A stretch of 64,000 nt of DNA, from NCBI RefSeq assembly GCF_017115085.1, contig NZ_JABXKJ010000215.1, forward strand, positions 25,097 through 89,096, given 5' to 3'. Shown here piece by piece: positions 41,205-53,442 of this stretch (positions are counted from its first letter, which is position 1; each line of letters begins with the position of its first letter). The notes under the pieces are model-generated. The model was not told the DNA's origin and ran no database searches. It saw only the letters and a list, made by a program, of their open reading frames with translations. This DNA is from Nostoc sp. NMS7 (GTDB lineage: Bacteria > Cyanobacteriota > Cyanobacteriia > Cyanobacteriales > Nostocaceae). The position numbers were made by a program, and so were the translations under genes.

Positions 41205-41420
41205 GACGTCAGTCTCAGTTAAGGGATACTGGGCGGTAAGAACCGCTTAAGTCCAACTGCAACAGGGCAGTAGCCAACCTCCGGGAAGCCAGCCTTTGGG
41301 CTTATACAAATCAGAAAACCCACCGACAGCGCAGCATTGCTGCACACAGCTTTAAGCTGTAGACAATTGCGTTAATTCCAGAAGTTATTCCTTCCCATTG
41401 GCAAGGAACTTGTGGTTGTT
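41205..41420 (+). other. Candidate structured leader or ncRNA upstream of rplC
   Basis: Non-coding; local hairpins gcggtaagaaccgc, gcagcattgctgc and acagctttaagctgt within a ~975-bp spacer. Confidence 0.3.
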
Positions 41421-41734
41421 CTGGTGACTTAGTGAGCAATTAATTAATCACGTTTTGCTAAAGCGTGAAAGCTTACTGAGGGTTAACCGCTTCCATGCCC
41501 CCGATGAAGTAGAGAAATAAATCTCTAGACTTGTCTAGTTTTTATATAGCAGTGAAGCTAAACAGATTCACCTAGCAGTAGGGACACGACTTTTTGTGCC
41601 CCAAAGCATTTGGAGCGGTTTATTTTAAACCATTCCAAAATTCGCAGGCTAACTCAGCCTAAACTGATGCGGACAAAACGTGTCTTCTAGAGTCCAATTC
41701 CAAGGTCAGCAAGTATAAAGGAGAACCAGTTACT

Positions 41735-42367
41735 GTGTCTGTAGGTATTCTTGGCACCAAGCTGGGCATGACCCAAATATTTGACGAAGCAGGAGTAGCC
41801 ATTCCTGTGACTGTCATTCAAGCAGGTCCATGCACCGTTACACAAGTTAAAACGAAACAAACCGACGGTTACTTTGCCATTCAAGTTGGTTATGGCGAAG
41901 TCAAACCAAAAGCACTAAACAGACCACTACTGGGTCATTTGGCGAAATCATCTGCCCCAGCATTGCGTCACCTAAATGAGTATCACACCGATACCTCTAG
42001 TGATTATGCTTTAGGTCAACAGATTAAAGCAGATATTTTTAGTGCAGGTCAAATTGTCGATGTAGTCGGCACAAGCATTGGTCGCGGCTTTGCGGGAAAC
42101 CAGAAGCGCAACAACTTTGCTCGCGGACCGATGTCACACGGTTCCAAAAACCACAGAGCGCCCGGTTCTATTGGTGCTGGTACAACACCAGGTCGTGTCT
42201 ATCCAGGTAAGCGGATGGCAGGCCGTTTAGGTGGGAAACGCATCACAATCCGCAAGCTGACCATAGTGCGAGTTGACCCCGAACGCAACCTATTGCTAAT
42301 TAAGGGAGCCATTCCTGGTAAACCCGGTGCTTTAGTAAGTGTTGTGCCTGCAAAAATAGTGGGATAG
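41735..42367 (+). CDS. rplC: 50S ribosomal protein L3
   Basis: [19 protein letters not shown]...[15 protein letters not shown]. Confidence 0.98.
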   Translation: MSVGILGTKLGMTQIFDEAGVAIPVTVIQAGPCTVTQVKTKQTDGYFAIQVGYGEVKPKALNRPLLGHLAKSSAPALRHLNEYHTDTSSDYALGQQIKADIFSAGQIVDVVGTSIGRGFAGNQKRNNFARGPMSHGSKNHRAPGSIGAGTTPGRVYPGKRMAGRLGGKRITIRKLTIVRVDPERNLLLIKGAIPGKPGALVSVVPAKIVG

Positions 42368-42509
42368 TCAAAAGTTATTAGTCAGTAGTCATTAGTCAGT
42401 AGTCATTGGCTAAGGACAAATGGCAAAAGACCAATGACAAATGATGCCATGTGCTTCACTTGGGAGAAGGCCGCAGTGGCTCACAAATGACAAAGGACAG
42501 ATAACAAAG

Positions 42510-43148
42510 ATGGTTGAAAGCGTAGTTAAAAATTGGCAAGGAGAACAGGTCGGTGAGACGACCTTCGAGTTGCGCGTTGCCAAGGAAGAAACAGCGTCTC
42601 ATATAGTACACCGCGCCTTAGTACGGCAATTGACCAATGCTCGTCAAGGAAATGCTAGTACAAAAACTCGTGCTGAAGTCAGAGGTGGCGGCCGTAAACC
42701 TTGGCGACAAAAAGGTACTGGTCGCGCTCGTGCAGGCTCTATTCGTTCACCACTATGGCGTGGTGGTGGTGTGATCTTTGGGCCAAAGCCCAGAGACTTC
42801 AACCTCAAGTTGAACCGCAAAGAGCGGCGTTTAGCATTGCGGACAGCATTTGTAGGGCGCATTGACGACTTGATTGTAGTAGAAGAATTTAGCACCGAGC
42901 TATCTCGCCCTAAGACTAAAGAATTAGTGGCAGCCCTTGCCCGTTGGGGAGTAGTACCAGAAAGCAAGTCACTGTTAATTTTGTCTGAGATTGCGGATAC
43001 AGATAACATTTATTTGTCAGCCCGCAACATTGAAAATTTAAAACTAATTGCAGCCGACCAGCTAAATGTTTTTGATTTACTGCACGCTGACAAAATCGTA
43101 GTTACGGCATCAGCCCTAGAAAAAATTCAGGAGGTCTACAGTGCCTAG
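42510..43148 (+). CDS. rplD: 50S ribosomal protein L4
   Basis: [23 protein letters not shown]...[29 protein letters not shown] at 42510. Confidence 0.97.
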   Translation: MVESVVKNWQGEQVGETTFELRVAKEETASHIVHRALVRQLTNARQGNASTKTRAEVRGGGRKPWRQKGTGRARAGSIRSPLWRGGGVIFGPKPRDFNLKLNRKERRLALRTAFVGRIDDLIVVEEFSTELSRPKTKELVAALARWGVVPESKSLLILSEIADTDNIYLSARNIENLKLIAADQLNVFDLLHADKIVVTASALEKIQEVYSA

Positions 43149-43455
43149 CTTTGACCCCCGCGACCTTGCCGACTTAGTGCGTCGCCCAATTGTCACCGAA
43201 AAGGCGACTATCTTGATGGAGCAGAATAAGTATACCTTTGAAGTAATTCCAAAGGCATCTAAGCCAGAAATAAAGGCTGCGATCGAAGACTTGTTTCAGG
43301 TCAAGGTTGTAAAAGTCAACACCATCCTACCACCGCGTAAAAAGCGGCGCGTTGGTAAATTTATTGGTTATAAACCCCAATATAAGCGAGCTATTGTCAC
43401 CGTCGCACCTGGAGATGAAGACAAGATTAGACAAGTTCTATTCCCAGACGTCTAG
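43141..43455 (+). CDS. rplW: 50S ribosomal protein L23
   Basis: GTG start overlapping the rplD end; [25 protein letters not shown]. Confidence 0.96.
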   Translation: MPSFDPRDLADLVRRPIVTEKATILMEQNKYTFEVIPKASKPEIKAAIEDLFQVKVVKVNTILPPRKKRRVGKFIGYKPQYKRAIVTVAPGDEDKIRQVLFPDV

Positions 43456-43458
43456 GAA

Positions 43459-43630
43459 TTTTAGATTTTAGACTTCGACTACGCTCAGTCGAACGGTTTG
43501 AGATTTTAGATTGAAGAGTTTAGTAGATAAGTACCAAAAATGGTCGCAATTATTTAAACACTCATTAAATCCAAAATCCAAAATCCAAAATTAAGTAAAT
43601 CCAAAATTAAAAATCCAAAATCCAAAATAG
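43459..43630. repeat. ATCCAAA-type heptamer repeat in the rplW-rplB spacer
   Basis: ttttagattttaga... then tccaaaatccaaaatccaaaat. Confidence 0.8.
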
Positions 43631-43633
43631 ATT

Positions 43634-44497
43634 ATGGGTACTCGTTCTTATCGCCCTTATACCCCCAGCACTCGCCAAGTTACAATCTCTGACTTTGCGG
43701 AAATTACCAAAACCGAGCCAGAGAAATCCCTAACAACCTCGAAGCATCGCGCCAAAGGTCGGAATCATCACGGGCGGATTACTAGTCGTCGTCGGGGTGG
43801 CGGACACAAACAGCTTTATCGGATCATCGATTTTAAAAGGGATAAACTTAATATTCCTGCCAAAGTCGCAGCGATTGAATACGATCCTAACCGCAATGCC
43901 CGAATTGCCCTTTTGTATTACCAAGATGGCGAAAAACGGTACATTCTCCACCCCAACGGATTGAAAGTTGGAACAATAATTATTGCTGGGCCTGAGGCTC
44001 CCTTTGAAGATGGTAATGCTTTACCGCTCTGGAAGATTCCCTTGGGTACTAGTGTTCACAACGTAGAACTGACTCCTGGTAAAGGTGGTCAAATGGTGCG
44101 TGCTGCTGGTGCTAGCGCCCAAGTTGTGGCAAAAGAAGGTAATTATGTAACTCTGAAGTTGCCTTCAGGAGAAGTCCGCCTGATTCGACGCGAGTCCTAC
44201 GCCACCATTGGGCAAGTCGGCAACACCGACGCTAGAAACCTGAGTGCAGGTAAAGCCGGACGAAATCGCTGGAAAGGTCGCCGTCCTAAGGTTAGAGGTA
44301 GCGTCATGAACCCCGTTGATCACCCACATGGAGGTGGTGAAGGTAGGGCACCTATCGGTAGATCGGGACCTGTAACACCTTGGGGTAAACCTACATTGGG
44401 TGCGAAGACACGCAATCGCAAGAAACTCAGCAGCAAATTGATTGTACGTCGTCGCCGTAAGTCTTCTAAACGCGGTCGCGGTGGTCGTGAATCTTAA
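43634..44497 (+). CDS. rplB: 50S ribosomal protein L2
   Basis: [15 protein letters not shown]...[18 protein letters not shown]. Confidence 0.98.
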   Translation: MGTRSYRPYTPSTRQVTISDFAEITKTEPEKSLTTSKHRAKGRNHHGRITSRRRGGGHKQLYRIIDFKRDKLNIPAKVAAIEYDPNRNARIALLYYQDGEKRYILHPNGLKVGTIIIAGPEAPFEDGNALPLWKIPLGTSVHNVELTPGKGGQMVRAAGASAQVVAKEGNYVTLKLPSGEVRLIRRESYATIGQVGNTDARNLSAGKAGRNRWKGRRPKVRGSVMNPVDHPHGGGEGRAPIGRSGPVTPWGKPTLGAKTRNRKKLSSKLIVRRRRKSSKRGRGGRES

Positions 44498-44590
44498 AGA
44501 GTTAGAAGTTATGAGTTATGAGTTGAATCTAACTTACTAATTCCTCACTCCTCACTCCTAATTCCTAAATCCTAAATCCAAAATAGAACT

Positions 44591-44869
44591 ATGGGTCGTT
44601 CTCTAAAAAAAGGTCCTTTCGTTGCGGACCATCTCCTAAAGAAAATTGAAAAGCTCAACGACAACAATAGAAAAGAAGTTATTAAAACTTGGTCACGAGC
44701 TTCGACGATTTTGCCCCTAATGGTAGGTCATACCATAGCTGTTCACAACGGACGCCAACACGTTCCAGTTTTTGTAAATGAACAGATGGTGGGACACAAG
44801 TTGGGGGAATTTGCCCCGACACGCACCTACAGGGGTCATGGAAAAAGCGACAAAAAAGCAGGTAGGTAG
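44591..44869 (+). CDS. rpsS: 30S ribosomal protein S19
   Basis: [23 protein letters not shown]. Confidence 0.98.
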   Translation: MGRSLKKGPFVADHLLKKIEKLNDNNRKEVIKTWSRASTILPLMVGHTIAVHNGRQHVPVFVNEQMVGHKLGEFAPTRTYRGHGKSDKKAGR

Positions 44870-44945
44870 TCATTGGTCATTAGTCATTGGTCATTTGTCA
44901 TTAGCTTTCGACAAAAGACAAATGACAGATGAAAAATGAAAAATG
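44870..44945. repeat. GTCATTN/NAATGAC heptamer arms, rpsS-rplV spacer
   Basis: cattggtcattagtcattggtcatttgtcattag...acaaaagacaaatgacagatg. Confidence 0.9.
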
Positions 44946-44963
44946 AAAAAATTGGAGAAAATT

Positions 44964-45320
44964 ATGGCTAATGATACTACTGAAGTAAAGGCGATCGCTC
45001 GTTTTATCCGCATCTCGGCCTACAAAGTGCGTCGGGTACTCGATCAAATCCGGGGGCGATCGTACCGAGAAGCGCTAATCATTCTGGAATTCATGCCCTA
45101 TCGCGCCACTGAACCCATATTGAAGGTTCTCAGAAGCGCTGCTGCCAATGCCGAACACAACGCTGGGTTAGATCGGACTCAACTCGTGATTACTCAGGCT
45201 TATGCCGATCAAGGACCGCCGTTGAAGCGGTTCCAGCCAAGGGCGCAAGGTCGAGCTTACCAAATTCGCAAGCCGACGTGTCATATTACTGTGGCTGTTG
45301 GATCTGCCCCAGTAAAATAA
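44964..45320 (+). CDS. rplV: 50S ribosomal protein L22
   Basis: [41 protein letters not shown] at 44964 preferred. Confidence 0.96.
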   Translation: MANDTTEVKAIARFIRISAYKVRRVLDQIRGRSYREALIILEFMPYRATEPILKVLRSAAANAEHNAGLDRTQLVITQAYADQGPPLKRFQPRAQGRAYQIRKPTCHITVAVGSAPVK

Positions 45321-45374
45321 GCTTTTTTTACACGAATAAATTGCGTCAAGTCAGAAATTTTAGAGGAAGCATTC

Positions 45375-46154
45375 GTGGGACAGAAGATTCATCCAGTTGG
45401 TTTTCGCCTGGGTATTACACATGAACATCAATCCCGTTGGTTTGCTGTTCCTGATCGCTATCCAGAACTTCTACAAGAAGACTACAAACTCCGTCAATAC
45501 ATCGAACAAAAGCTGGGTAGACTGGCTCAAAACAACGCCGGAATTTCTGAGGTACGAATTGAGCGGAAAGCCGACCAAATCGACTTAGAAGTACGCACAG
45601 CTAGACCAGGTGTAGTAGTTGGACGTGGTGGGCAAGGTATCGAATCCTTACGTACCGGACTCCAAGGACTGTTAGGTAGTAATCGCCAAATTCGCATTAA
45701 CGTAGTTGAAATCCAACGAGTTGATGCTGATGCCTACCTGATTGCGGAATACATTGCTCAACAATTGGAACGTCGGGTTTCCTTTCGGCGGGTAGTGCGG
45801 CAATCGATTCAGCGTGCCCAACGCGCTGGTGTTCAAGGTATTAAAATCCAAGTCAGCGGTCGGCTCAACGGTGCAGAAATTGCCCGGACAGAGTGGACTC
45901 GTGAAGGGAGAGTACCTTTACATACCTTACGGGCTGATATTGACTACTCTTATTGCACGGCAAAAACTGTTTACGGCATTTTGGGTATCAAAGTATGGGT
46001 GTTTAAGGGAGAAATTATCCCTGGACAGGAAGAAATTCCGTTACCACCCGCAACTCGTGATCCACGCGATCGCGGCGATCGCGATCGTGAACCCCGTCGT
46101 CGTCAACAACAACGTCGTCGCCAGCAATTTGAAGACCGCTCAAATGAAGGATAA
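45375..46154 (+). CDS. rpsC: 30S ribosomal protein S3
   Basis: [24 protein letters not shown]. Confidence 0.98.
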   Translation: MGQKIHPVGFRLGITHEHQSRWFAVPDRYPELLQEDYKLRQYIEQKLGRLAQNNAGISEVRIERKADQIDLEVRTARPGVVVGRGGQGIESLRTGLQGLLGSNRQIRINVVEIQRVDADAYLIAEYIAQQLERRVSFRRVVRQSIQRAQRAGVQGIKIQVSGRLNGAEIARTEWTREGRVPLHTLRADIDYSYCTAKTVYGILGIKVWVFKGEIIPGQEEIPLPPATRDPRDRGDRDREPRRRQQQRRRQQFEDRSNEG

Positions 46155-46157
46155 ATC

Positions 46158-46232
46158 GTCATTAGTTATTAGTCATTAGTCATTAGGAAATGGCAGATGA
46201 CAAATGACAAATGATAAATGACAAATGACAAG
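46158..46232. repeat. GTCATTN/NAATGAC heptamer arms, rpsC-rplP spacer
   Basis: gtcattagttattagtcattagtcattag...gacaaatgacaaatgataaatgacaaatgac. Confidence 0.9.
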
Positions 46233-46241
46233 TGACAAACC

Positions 46242-46667
46242 ATGTTAAGCCCTAGAAGAACTAAATTCCGCAAACAACAGCGCGGACGGATGGAGGGACT
46301 AGCCACCCGTGGTAGCACCCTCAACTTCGGTGATTTTGCACTCCAAGCGCAAGAACCTGCTTGGATTACCGCTCGGCAAATCGAGGCTTCCCGTCGGGCA
46401 ATGACCCGTTATATTCGTCGGGGTGGACAAATCTGGATTCGGATTTTCCCTGATAAACCTGTAACCATGCGTCCTGCTGAAACCCGGATGGGTTCTGGTA
46501 AAGGTTCGCCAGAGTTTTGGGTAGCTGTAGTCAAGCCAGGGCGAATTTTGTTTGAAATCGGTGGAGTTAGTGAAGAAATCGCCCGTGAAGCGATGCGCTT
46601 GGCTTCATTTAAGCTGCCCATCAAAACCAAGTTTATTGTGCGCTCTCAACCACAGGAGCAGGAGTAG
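46242..46667 (+). CDS. rplP: 50S ribosomal protein L16
   Basis: [19 protein letters not shown]. Confidence 0.98.
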   Translation: MLSPRRTKFRKQQRGRMEGLATRGSTLNFGDFALQAQEPAWITARQIEASRRAMTRYIRRGGQIWIRIFPDKPVTMRPAETRMGSGKGSPEFWVAVVKPGRILFEIGGVSEEIAREAMRLASFKLPIKTKFIVRSQPQEQE

Positions 46668-46670
46668 CTT

Positions 46671-46898
46671 ATGCCTCTTCCCAAAATGTCAGAAGCTAGA
46701 GAATTAAGTGACGAGAAACTCTCTGATGAAATTGTCGCCATCAAAAGACAACTATTTCAGTTGCGTTTGCAAAAAGCCACCAGACAACTAGAAAAGCCCC
46801 ACCAGTTCCGACAAATCCGACACCGGTTAGCCCAATTGCTGACGCTAGAAACAGAACGCAAACGGGCTGCAAGTGAATCGGCTAAAGAAGAAAAGTAG
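46671..46898 (+). CDS. rpmC: 50S ribosomal protein L29
   Basis: MPLPKMSEARELSDEKLSDEIVAIKRQLFQLRLQKATRQLEKPH. Confidence 0.96.
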   Translation: MPLPKMSEARELSDEKLSDEIVAIKRQLFQLRLQKATRQLEKPHQFRQIRHRLAQLLTLETERKRAASESAKEEK

Positions 46899-46904
46899 GA
46901 GATT

Positions 46905-47153
46905 ATGACAGTTAAAGAACGAGTTGGCTTGGTAGTGAGCGATAAAATGCAAAAAACTGTTGTAGTTGCCATAGAAAACCGCGCTCCTCACCCCAAGTAC
47001 GGCAAGATTGTAGTTAACACTCAACGATATAAAGTTCACGACGAAGAAAATCAGTGTAAAGTAGGCGATCGCGTTCGCATTCAGGAAACTAGACCCCTGA
47101 GTAAAACCAAGCGCTGGAAAATCACAGAAGTCCTAAACGTCAAACCTACTTAA
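46905..47153 (+). CDS. rpsQ: 30S ribosomal protein S17
   Basis: [36 protein letters not shown]. Confidence 0.97.
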   Translation: MTVKERVGLVVSDKMQKTVVVAIENRAPHPKYGKIVVNTQRYKVHDEENQCKVGDRVRIQETRPLSKTKRWKITEVLNVKPT

Positions 47154-47199
47154 ACCTCATCGTTGTTAGAAACTAACAACATTACAAGGGAGAATAATT

Positions 47200-47568
47200 G
47201 TGATTCAACCCCAGACTTACCTGAATGTCGCAGATAATAGCGGCGCCCGTAAACTAATGTGCATCCGCATCTTAGGTGGAGGCAACCGCCGTTATGGTTT
47301 TATCGGCGATAAAATTATCGCCGTTGTCAAAGATGCTACACCCAACATGGCTGTAAAAAAGTCTGATGTCGTGGAAGCAGTAATTGTCAGAACTCGGAAA
47401 GCTGTATCTCGTGACAGTGGCATGAGCATTCGCTTTGATGATAACGCTGCTGTGATCATCAACAAAGACGGTAATCCCAGAGGCACACGGGTTTTTGGCC
47501 CAGTTGCACGGGAACTGCGCGATAAAAACTTTACCAAAATTGTTTCTCTGGCTCCGGAGGTGCTTTAA
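47200..47568 (+). CDS. rplN: 50S ribosomal protein L14
   Basis: [27 protein letters not shown]. Confidence 0.98.
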   Translation: MIQPQTYLNVADNSGARKLMCIRILGGGNRRYGFIGDKIIAVVKDATPNMAVKKSDVVEAVIVRTRKAVSRDSGMSIRFDDNAAVIINKDGNPRGTRVFGPVARELRDKNFTKIVSLAPEVL

Positions 47569-47921
47569 TGGCAACCAAACAAGGTACGCCCAAAGTATTC
47601 CACAAAATGCACGTCAAAACTGGCGACACCGTACAAGTGATTGCTGGCAAAGACAAAGGAAAAGTTGGCGAAATTACTCAGGCACTTCCCCAACTGAGTA
47701 AAGTTATCGTCAAAGGTGTCAACATTAAAACCAAGCACGTCAAACCGCAGCAAGAAGGGGAATCAGGGCGGATTGTCACCCAAGAATTCCCGATTCATAG
47801 CTCCAACGTGATGCTTTATTCCACCAAGCAAAACGTTGCCAGTCGTGTCTGTTATACCTTTACCTCAGAAGGTAAAAAAGTCAGAAAACTCAAGAAAACT
47901 GGCGAAATTCTGGATAAATAG
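47568..47921 (+). CDS. rplX: 50S ribosomal protein L24
   Basis: [22 protein letters not shown]. Confidence 0.97.
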   Translation: MATKQGTPKVFHKMHVKTGDTVQVIAGKDKGKVGEITQALPQLSKVIVKGVNIKTKHVKPQQEGESGRIVTQEFPIHSSNVMLYSTKQNVASRVCYTFTSEGKKVRKLKKTGEILDK

Positions 47922-48005
47922 TCATTAGTCATTAGTAAAAAGACAAAGGACAAAGGACAATAAAAGTTCCCTGACCAAGCCCAGGGATATCAGGACAAAA
48001 AAACT

Positions 48006-48554
48006 ATGGCGACAACAAGACTAAAAACCTTATATCAAGAGACAATCGTCCCCAAACTGGTCAATCAGTTTCAATATACCAACGTTCATCAAGTACCGAA
48101 GTTGGTAAAAGTTACGATTAACCGAGGTTTGGGTGAAGCGGCTCAAAATGCGAAGTCACTAGAGGCATCCATTAACGAAATTGCCGTGGTAACAGGTCAA
48201 AAGCCAGTGGTGACACGGGCGAAAAAGGCGATCGCTGGCTTTAAGATTCGTCAGGGTATGCCTGTAGGAATCATGGTTACTCTCAGAGCCGAACGGATGT
48301 ATGCCTTTTTTGACCGACTGGTTAGCCTGTCACTGCCCAGAATTCGAGATTTTCGCGGCGTTAGCCCTAAAAGCTTTGACGGACGCGGTAACTACACTCT
48401 GGGTGTGAGAGAACAGCTAATTTTTCCAGAAGTCGAATACGACAGCATCGATCAAGTGCGTGGGATGGATATTTCCATCATCACCACAGCAAAAAACGAC
48501 GAAGAGGGTCGCGCCTTACTTAAAGAATTAGGAATGCCCTTTCGCGATCAATAA
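48006..48554 (+). CDS. rplE: 50S ribosomal protein L5
   Basis: [41 protein letters not shown]. Confidence 0.98.
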   Translation: MATTRLKTLYQETIVPKLVNQFQYTNVHQVPKLVKVTINRGLGEAAQNAKSLEASINEIAVVTGQKPVVTRAKKAIAGFKIRQGMPVGIMVTLRAERMYAFFDRLVSLSLPRIRDFRGVSPKSFDGRGNYTLGVREQLIFPEVEYDSIDQVRGMDISIITTAKNDEEGRALLKELGMPFRDQ

Positions 48555-48574
48555 GTTCATCAATAGAGGGAACG

Positions 48575-48976
48575 ATGGCGGCTAACGACACAATTGCAGA
48601 TATGCTGACGCGCATCCGCAATGCCAACCTGGCGCGGCATCAAACTACACAAGTGCCAGCTACAAAAATGACCCGGAGTATTGCCAAAGTACTACGGGAG
48701 GAAGGCTTTATTGCTGAAATTGAAGAAGCAGAAGAAGGGGTAAAACACAACCTGGTGATTTCCCTGAAATATAAGGGTAAAAACCGTCAGCCTCTGATCA
48801 CCGCCTTAAAGCGAGTGAGTAAGCCCGGCTTGCGTGTTTACTCCAATAGAAAAGAATTACCAAGGGTACTAGGCGGCATTGGCATTGCCATTATTTCTAC
48901 ATCCAGTGGAATTATGACTGACCGCGAAGCGCGGCGTCAGAACTTGGGTGGAGAAGTGCTTTGTTACGTTTGGTAG
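48575..48976 (+). CDS. rpsH: 30S ribosomal protein S8
   Basis: [29 protein letters not shown]. Confidence 0.98.
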   Translation: MAANDTIADMLTRIRNANLARHQTTQVPATKMTRSIAKVLREEGFIAEIEEAEEGVKHNLVISLKYKGKNRQPLITALKRVSKPGLRVYSNRKELPRVLGGIGIAIISTSSGIMTDREARRQNLGGEVLCYVW

Positions 48977-49050
48977 TCATTGGTCATTAGTCATTTGTCA
49001 TTAGTGAAACACAAAAGGCAAAGGACAAACGACAAATAACAAAGGACAAA
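48977..49050. repeat. GTCATTN/NAATGAC-type heptamer arms, rpsH-rplF spacer
   Basis: tcattggtcattagtcatttgtcattag...caaaggacaaacgacaaataacaaaggac. Confidence 0.9.
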
Positions 49051-49054
49051 AGTC

Positions 49055-49603
49055 ATGTCTCGTATTGGTAAACGTCCAATTACTATTCCCGCCAAAGTTC
49101 AAGTGGCGATCGATGGTACGAATGTTGTGGTGAAAGGGCCGAAAGGAGAACTTTCTCGCACTCTCACAGCTAATGTCTCAGTTTCCCAAGAGGGAGAAAT
49201 ATTACACGTAACCCGTCGGGATGAAACTCGTACCTCAAAGCAGCTGCACGGCTTGAGCCGGACTTTAGTTGCCAACATGGTCGAGGGAGTTTCCCAAGGT
49301 TTTCAACGTCGGTTGGAAATTCAAGGTGTTGGTTACAGGGCGCAACTTCAAGGGCAGAACCTAGTTTTAAATATGGGTTACAGCCATCAAGTGCAAATTG
49401 TTCCCCCAGATGGAATTCAGTTTGCAGTCGAAGGTACTACTAATGTCATTGTGAGCGGCTATGACAAAGAAATCGTAGGTAATACAGCCGCAAAAATTCG
49501 TGCCGTTCGTCCACCAGAACCTTACAAGGGTAAAGGCATTCGCTATGCCGGTGAAGTGGTCAGGCGGAAAGCTGGTAAGACTGGTAAGGGTGGTAAGAAG
49601 TAG
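49055..49603 (+). CDS. rplF: 50S ribosomal protein L6
   Basis: [21 protein letters not shown]. Confidence 0.98.
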   Translation: MSRIGKRPITIPAKVQVAIDGTNVVVKGPKGELSRTLTANVSVSQEGEILHVTRRDETRTSKQLHGLSRTLVANMVEGVSQGFQRRLEIQGVGYRAQLQGQNLVLNMGYSHQVQIVPPDGIQFAVEGTTNVIVSGYDKEIVGNTAAKIRAVRPPEPYKGKGIRYAGEVVRRKAGKTGKGGKK

Positions 49604-49605
49604 AT

Positions 49606-49968
49606 ATGAAACTTACTCGTAGAGAATCAAAAAACCGTCGTCATCGACGCGTTCGGGGCAAAGTTATTGGCTCCCCAGAACGTCCGCGTTTAGCGGTGTT
49701 TCGTTCTAATGAGCATATTTATGCCCAGATAATTGATGATACTCAGCATCAAACCATAGTGGCAGCATCGACTGTAGAACCAGAGTTGAAATCTAGTTTA
49801 GCGTCATGTGCAAACCGCGACGCATCGGTGCAAGTTGGTAAGTTGATCGCAGTGCGATCGCTAGAAAAAGGCATCACCAAAGTAGTCTTTGATCGCGGTG
49901 GTAACTTATATCATGGTCGTGTCAAAGCATTAGCTGATGCAGCACGCGAAGCTGGTTTAGATTTCTAA
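49606..49968 (+). CDS. rplR: 50S ribosomal protein L18
   Basis: [24 protein letters not shown]. Confidence 0.97.
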   Translation: MKLTRRESKNRRHRRVRGKVIGSPERPRLAVFRSNEHIYAQIIDDTQHQTIVAASTVEPELKSSLASCANRDASVQVGKLIAVRSLEKGITKVVFDRGGNLYHGRVKALADAAREAGLDF

Positions 49969-49969
49969 A

Positions 49970-50056
49970 GTCATTGGTCATTAGTCATTGGTCATTAGTT
50001 ATTGGACAAATGACAAAAGACAAATGACAACTGACAAATGACAACTGACAAATGAA
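49970..50056. repeat. GTCATTN/NAATGAC heptamer arms, rplR-rpsE spacer
   Basis: gtcattggtcattagtcattggtcattagttattggacaaatgac...gacaactgacaaatgac. Confidence 0.9.
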
Positions 50057-50074
50057 GTTAAAAGAGCATAAATT

Positions 50075-50602
50075 ATGGCAACAGAGCGTAAAAGTAGAAC
50101 AAAGCGTGCCAAAAAAGAAGAAACCACTTGGCAAGAACGGGTTATCCAAATCCGCCGCGTGAGTAAAGTGGTCAAAGGTGGTAAAAAACTCAGCTTCCGA
50201 GCGATCGTTGTCGTGGGTAACGAACGCGGTCAGGTTGGAGTTGGAGTAGGCAAAGCTTCCGATGTAATTGGTGCTGTCAAAAAAGGCGTAGCCGACGGCA
50301 AAAAACACCTCATTGATATTCCAATCACCAAATCCAACTCCATCCCCCATCCCATTGATGGTGTCGGTGGCGGTGCGAAGGTAATTATGCGTCCAGCCTC
50401 ACCTGGTACTGGGGTAATTGCGGGTGGTGCTGTACGAACTGTGTTGGAATTGGCAGGAGTTCGTAACGTCTTAGCCAAGCAACTTGGCTCCAACAATCCG
50501 CTCAATAATGCTAGAGCGGCAGTCAATGCCTTATCTACACTGCGTACCCTTTCTGAGGTCGCCGAAGATCGCGGTATTCCTATTCAAAATCTCTACATCT
50601 AA
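50075..50602 (+). CDS. rpsE: 30S ribosomal protein S5
   Basis: [32 protein letters not shown]. Confidence 0.98.
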   Translation: MATERKSRTKRAKKEETTWQERVIQIRRVSKVVKGGKKLSFRAIVVVGNERGQVGVGVGKASDVIGAVKKGVADGKKHLIDIPITKSNSIPHPIDGVGGGAKVIMRPASPGTGVIAGGAVRTVLELAGVRNVLAKQLGSNNPLNNARAAVNALSTLRTLSEVAEDRGIPIQNLYI

Positions 50603-50605
50603 TTT

Positions 50606-50768
50606 AGTCATTAGTCATTGGTCATTAGTCATTAGTGAATAACAAAGGACAAATGACAAATGACAAAGCGCAAAGTCTGAACGGAACTTTGTAAGAGACG
50701 ACAAATGATGCCACCTGCTTCACTTGGGGAGACCCCAAGACCGCAGTGGCTCACAAACGACAAATGAG
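50606..50768. repeat. Heptamer arms plus embedded cassette, rpsE-rplO spacer
   Basis: gtcattagtcattggtcattag...gatgccacctgcttcacttggggagaccccaagaccgcagtggctcacaaacgac; same cassette at 42442-42490. Confidence 0.85.
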
Positions 50769-50781
50769 AAGTTGATAACTT

Positions 50782-51225
50782 ATGAGACTCCATGATATTA
50801 AGCCGCAAAAAGGCTCAAAGAAACGTAAGAAGCGTGTAGGTAGAGGTATTTCTGCCGGTCAAGGTGCTAGTGCTGGTCTAGGTATGCGAGGTCAAAAAGC
50901 TCGCTCTGGTAGTGGGACTCGACCAGGTTTTGAAGGTGGTCAACAGCCATTGTACCGCCGCTTGCCTAAGCTCAAGGGCTTTCCGATTGTGAATCAGAAG
51001 ATTTACACTACGATTAATGTAGAGAAGCTAGCCTCCCTTCCCGCTAATACAGAAGTAACTTTGATTTCTTTGAAAGCAGCAGGTATCCTGACTGCTGTCA
51101 AGGGGCCATTGAAAATTTTAGGTAACGGGGAATTGAGCACTCCGCTCAAGGTACAAGCGGCAGCTTTCACAGGTACAGCTCGTAGCAAAATTGAGGCAGC
51201 TGGGGGGAGTTGTGAAGTCTTATGA
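50782..51225 (+). CDS. rplO: 50S ribosomal protein L15
   Basis: [43 protein letters not shown]. Confidence 0.98.
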   Translation: MRLHDIKPQKGSKKRKKRVGRGISAGQGASAGLGMRGQKARSGSGTRPGFEGGQQPLYRRLPKLKGFPIVNQKIYTTINVEKLASLPANTEVTLISLKAAGILTAVKGPLKILGNGELSTPLKVQAAAFTGTARSKIEAAGGSCEVL

Positions 51226-51299
51226 GTGAGCCGGAACAGCGCACTTAAATGCAAGCCAACTCGCTGTCAGCGCCGAGTTCACTATAAAGGTAGCACTCT

Positions 51300-52613
51300 A
51301 TGATCAGTCGAGATAAAGCCCCAACGGCTCAAGAAACTTTTATGCAGATGGCACAAGCAGCCGGGCTTAGAGGTAGGCTGCTTGTCACCGTCGGTATTTT
51401 AATTTTGGTTCGCTTGGGCATCTTTTTGCCCATACCAGGAATTAATCGAGAACGGTTTCATGAAGCCATATCGGGAAATAATTCCGTATTCGGTTTATTG
51501 GATATATTTTCAGGACGCGGACTTTCAACTTTGGGCGTTTTTGCTTTAGGGATTTTGCCCTTCATTAATGCCTCTATTATTATCCAATTGCTCACCGCCG
51601 CGATTCCATCTTTAGAAAATTTACAGAAAAATGAAGGTGAAGCGGGTCGGCGAAAAATATCGCAAATTACCCGCTATGTAACTGTATGTTGGGCAATTAT
51701 TCAAAGTACAGCTTTCTCGGCATTATTCCTCCAGCAATTTGCCTTAAACCCAGGCCCAATCTTCGTAGCTGAAACTGCGATCGCTCTGACAGCTGGTTCG
51801 ATGTTCGTAATGTGGGCATCAGAACTAATTACAGAACGGGGGATTGGAAATGGAGCATCATTGTTGATTTTTGTCAACATTGTCGCCTCATTACCAAAAG
51901 CTTTAGGCGATACTATCGACTTGGTGCAAGTCGGCGGTCGGGAAACAGTGGGTCGGGTGATCGTACTGATCTTAGTTTTCCTGGCAACCATTGTTGGGAT
52001 TGTGGTTGTGCAGGAAGGAATGCGCCGCATCCCGATTATTTCGGCGCGTCGCCAAGTCGGTCGTCGAGTTTTGGCAGAGCAACGTAGCTTTTTACCCTTG
52101 CGGCTAAATCAAGGCGGCGTAATGCCAATTATTTTTGCCGCCGCCATCCTCAGTTTGCCACTGCTGATCGCAAATTTTACTAAAAATACCGAATTGGCGA
52201 ATATAGTTAACACTTATCTCAGTCCAAGCGGTTCTAGTTCCTGGGTTTATGCCTTGGTCTACATGATTTCGATCATTTTCTTCAGCTACTTCTATTCTTC
52301 GTTGATTCTCAACCCGGTAGATGTGGCGCAGAACTTGAAAAAAATGGGTTCTAGTATTCCTGGCATTCGTCCGGGTAAGGCGACTAGTGAGTACATCGAA
52401 CGCGTGTCGAACCGACTCACCTTTTTGGGGGCGATGTTTTTAGGCTTGGTTGCGATTATCCCAACCGGAGTGGAAAGTGCTTTAGGAGTACCTACCTTTA
52501 AGGGACTGGGTGCTACCTCTTTGTTAATTCTAGTTGGTGTGGCGATTGATACGGCAAGACAAATCCAAACTTACGTGATATCTCAGCGCTATGAAGGAAT
52601 GGTGAAACAATAG
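51300..52613 (+). CDS. secY: Preprotein translocase subunit SecY
   Basis: [46 protein letters not shown]. Confidence 0.98.
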   Translation: MISRDKAPTAQETFMQMAQAAGLRGRLLVTVGILILVRLGIFLPIPGINRERFHEAISGNNSVFGLLDIFSGRGLSTLGVFALGILPFINASIIIQLLTAAIPSLENLQKNEGEAGRRKISQITRYVTVCWAIIQSTAFSALFLQQFALNPGPIFVAETAIALTAGSMFVMWASELITERGIGNGASLLIFVNIVASLPKALGDTIDLVQVGGRETVGRVIVLILVFLATIVGIVVVQEGMRRIPIISARRQVGRRVLAEQRSFLPLRLNQGGVMPIIFAAAILSLPLLIANFTKNTELANIVNTYLSPSGSSSWVYALVYMISIIFFSYFYSSLILNPVDVAQNLKKMGSSIPGIRPGKATSEYIERVSNRLTFLGAMFLGLVAIIPTGVESALGVPTFKGLGATSLLILVGVAIDTARQIQTYVISQRYEGMVKQ

Positions 52614-53167
52614 TGACGCGACTAATCTTCTTGGGACCACCTGGAGCTGGTAAAGGAACACAAGCTCAAACCTTGGCTGAACACTTGAATATTCCCCATA
52701 TTTCTACTGGTGAAATATTAAGGCAAGCCATGAAAGAGCAAACTCTTTTGGGAATCAAGGCTCAAAACTATGTAAATAGCGGTGAGTTAGTACCCGACCA
52801 GCTAGTGCAGGACTTGGTACAGGAGCGCCTCAGCCAACCAGATGCAGAAAATGGTTGGATTCTGGATGGTTTTCCCCGCAAAGTGACGCAAGCGGCTTTT
52901 TTAGAAGAATTGCTGGAAACAATACATCAGAGTGGCGAAAAGGTAGTCAATCTAGATGCACCAGATGAAGTTGTGATCGCACGTTTGCTAGCTAGAGGAC
53001 GAAAAGATGATGCCGAAGAGGTAATTCGTCGTCGGTTAGAAGTGTACCGCGCTGAAACTGCACCTTTAATTGATTATTACGGCGACCGCCAAAAACTTTT
53101 AACAGTAAATGGCAATCAGTCCCAAGAAGATGTCACTGGTGAACTCCAAAAGGTAATCGCTTCGTGA
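52613..53167 (+). CDS. adk: Adenylate kinase
   Basis: GTG start; [36 protein letters not shown]. Confidence 0.97.
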   Translation: MTRLIFLGPPGAGKGTQAQTLAEHLNIPHISTGEILRQAMKEQTLLGIKAQNYVNSGELVPDQLVQDLVQERLSQPDAENGWILDGFPRKVTQAAFLEELLETIHQSGEKVVNLDAPDEVVIARLLARGRKDDAEEVIRRRLEVYRAETAPLIDYYGDRQKLLTVNGNQSQEDVTGELQKVIAS

Positions 53168-53225
53168 AAGGGAAGTGGGGAGTAGGGGAGGAGCTAGAGT
53201 AAGTTTAGTTTTTTCACAATGCCCA

Positions 53226-53292
53226 AGACTTCTCTACGAGAGGCTACGCTAACGACTTCTCTACGAGACGCTGTTCGCGTTCGCTCAGTACA
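53226..53292. repeat. Dispersed ttctctacgaga(g/c)gct repeat pair, adk-infA spacer
   Basis: acttctctacgagaggctacgctaacgacttctctacgagacgctgttcgcgttcgctcag. Confidence 0.8.
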
Positions 53293-53442
53293 ACTGCCCC
53301 ATGCCCCATGCCCCTCCCAAGAAAAAGATCAATTTTAGCTAAGATATATTAATAAACTGTTGATATTTTTCTTAAAATGTGTTTCTTTGCAGATGAAGCG
53401 CTGCAACTGAACAGGAGATTGTTGAGTTGAGGAAAAAACAAA

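Noticed and set aside
41205-41420. SRP RNA, 6S RNA, riboswitch or RNase P RNA upstream of rplC
   Set aside because: I compared it from memory with consensus motifs and found no convincing match; kept only as a generic structured-leader candidate.
48554-48575. Missing rpsN (S14) between rplE and rpsH
   Set aside because: Absence of S14 here, and of S10 and L30 from the cluster, is the usual cyanobacterial arrangement as I know it, not a novelty.
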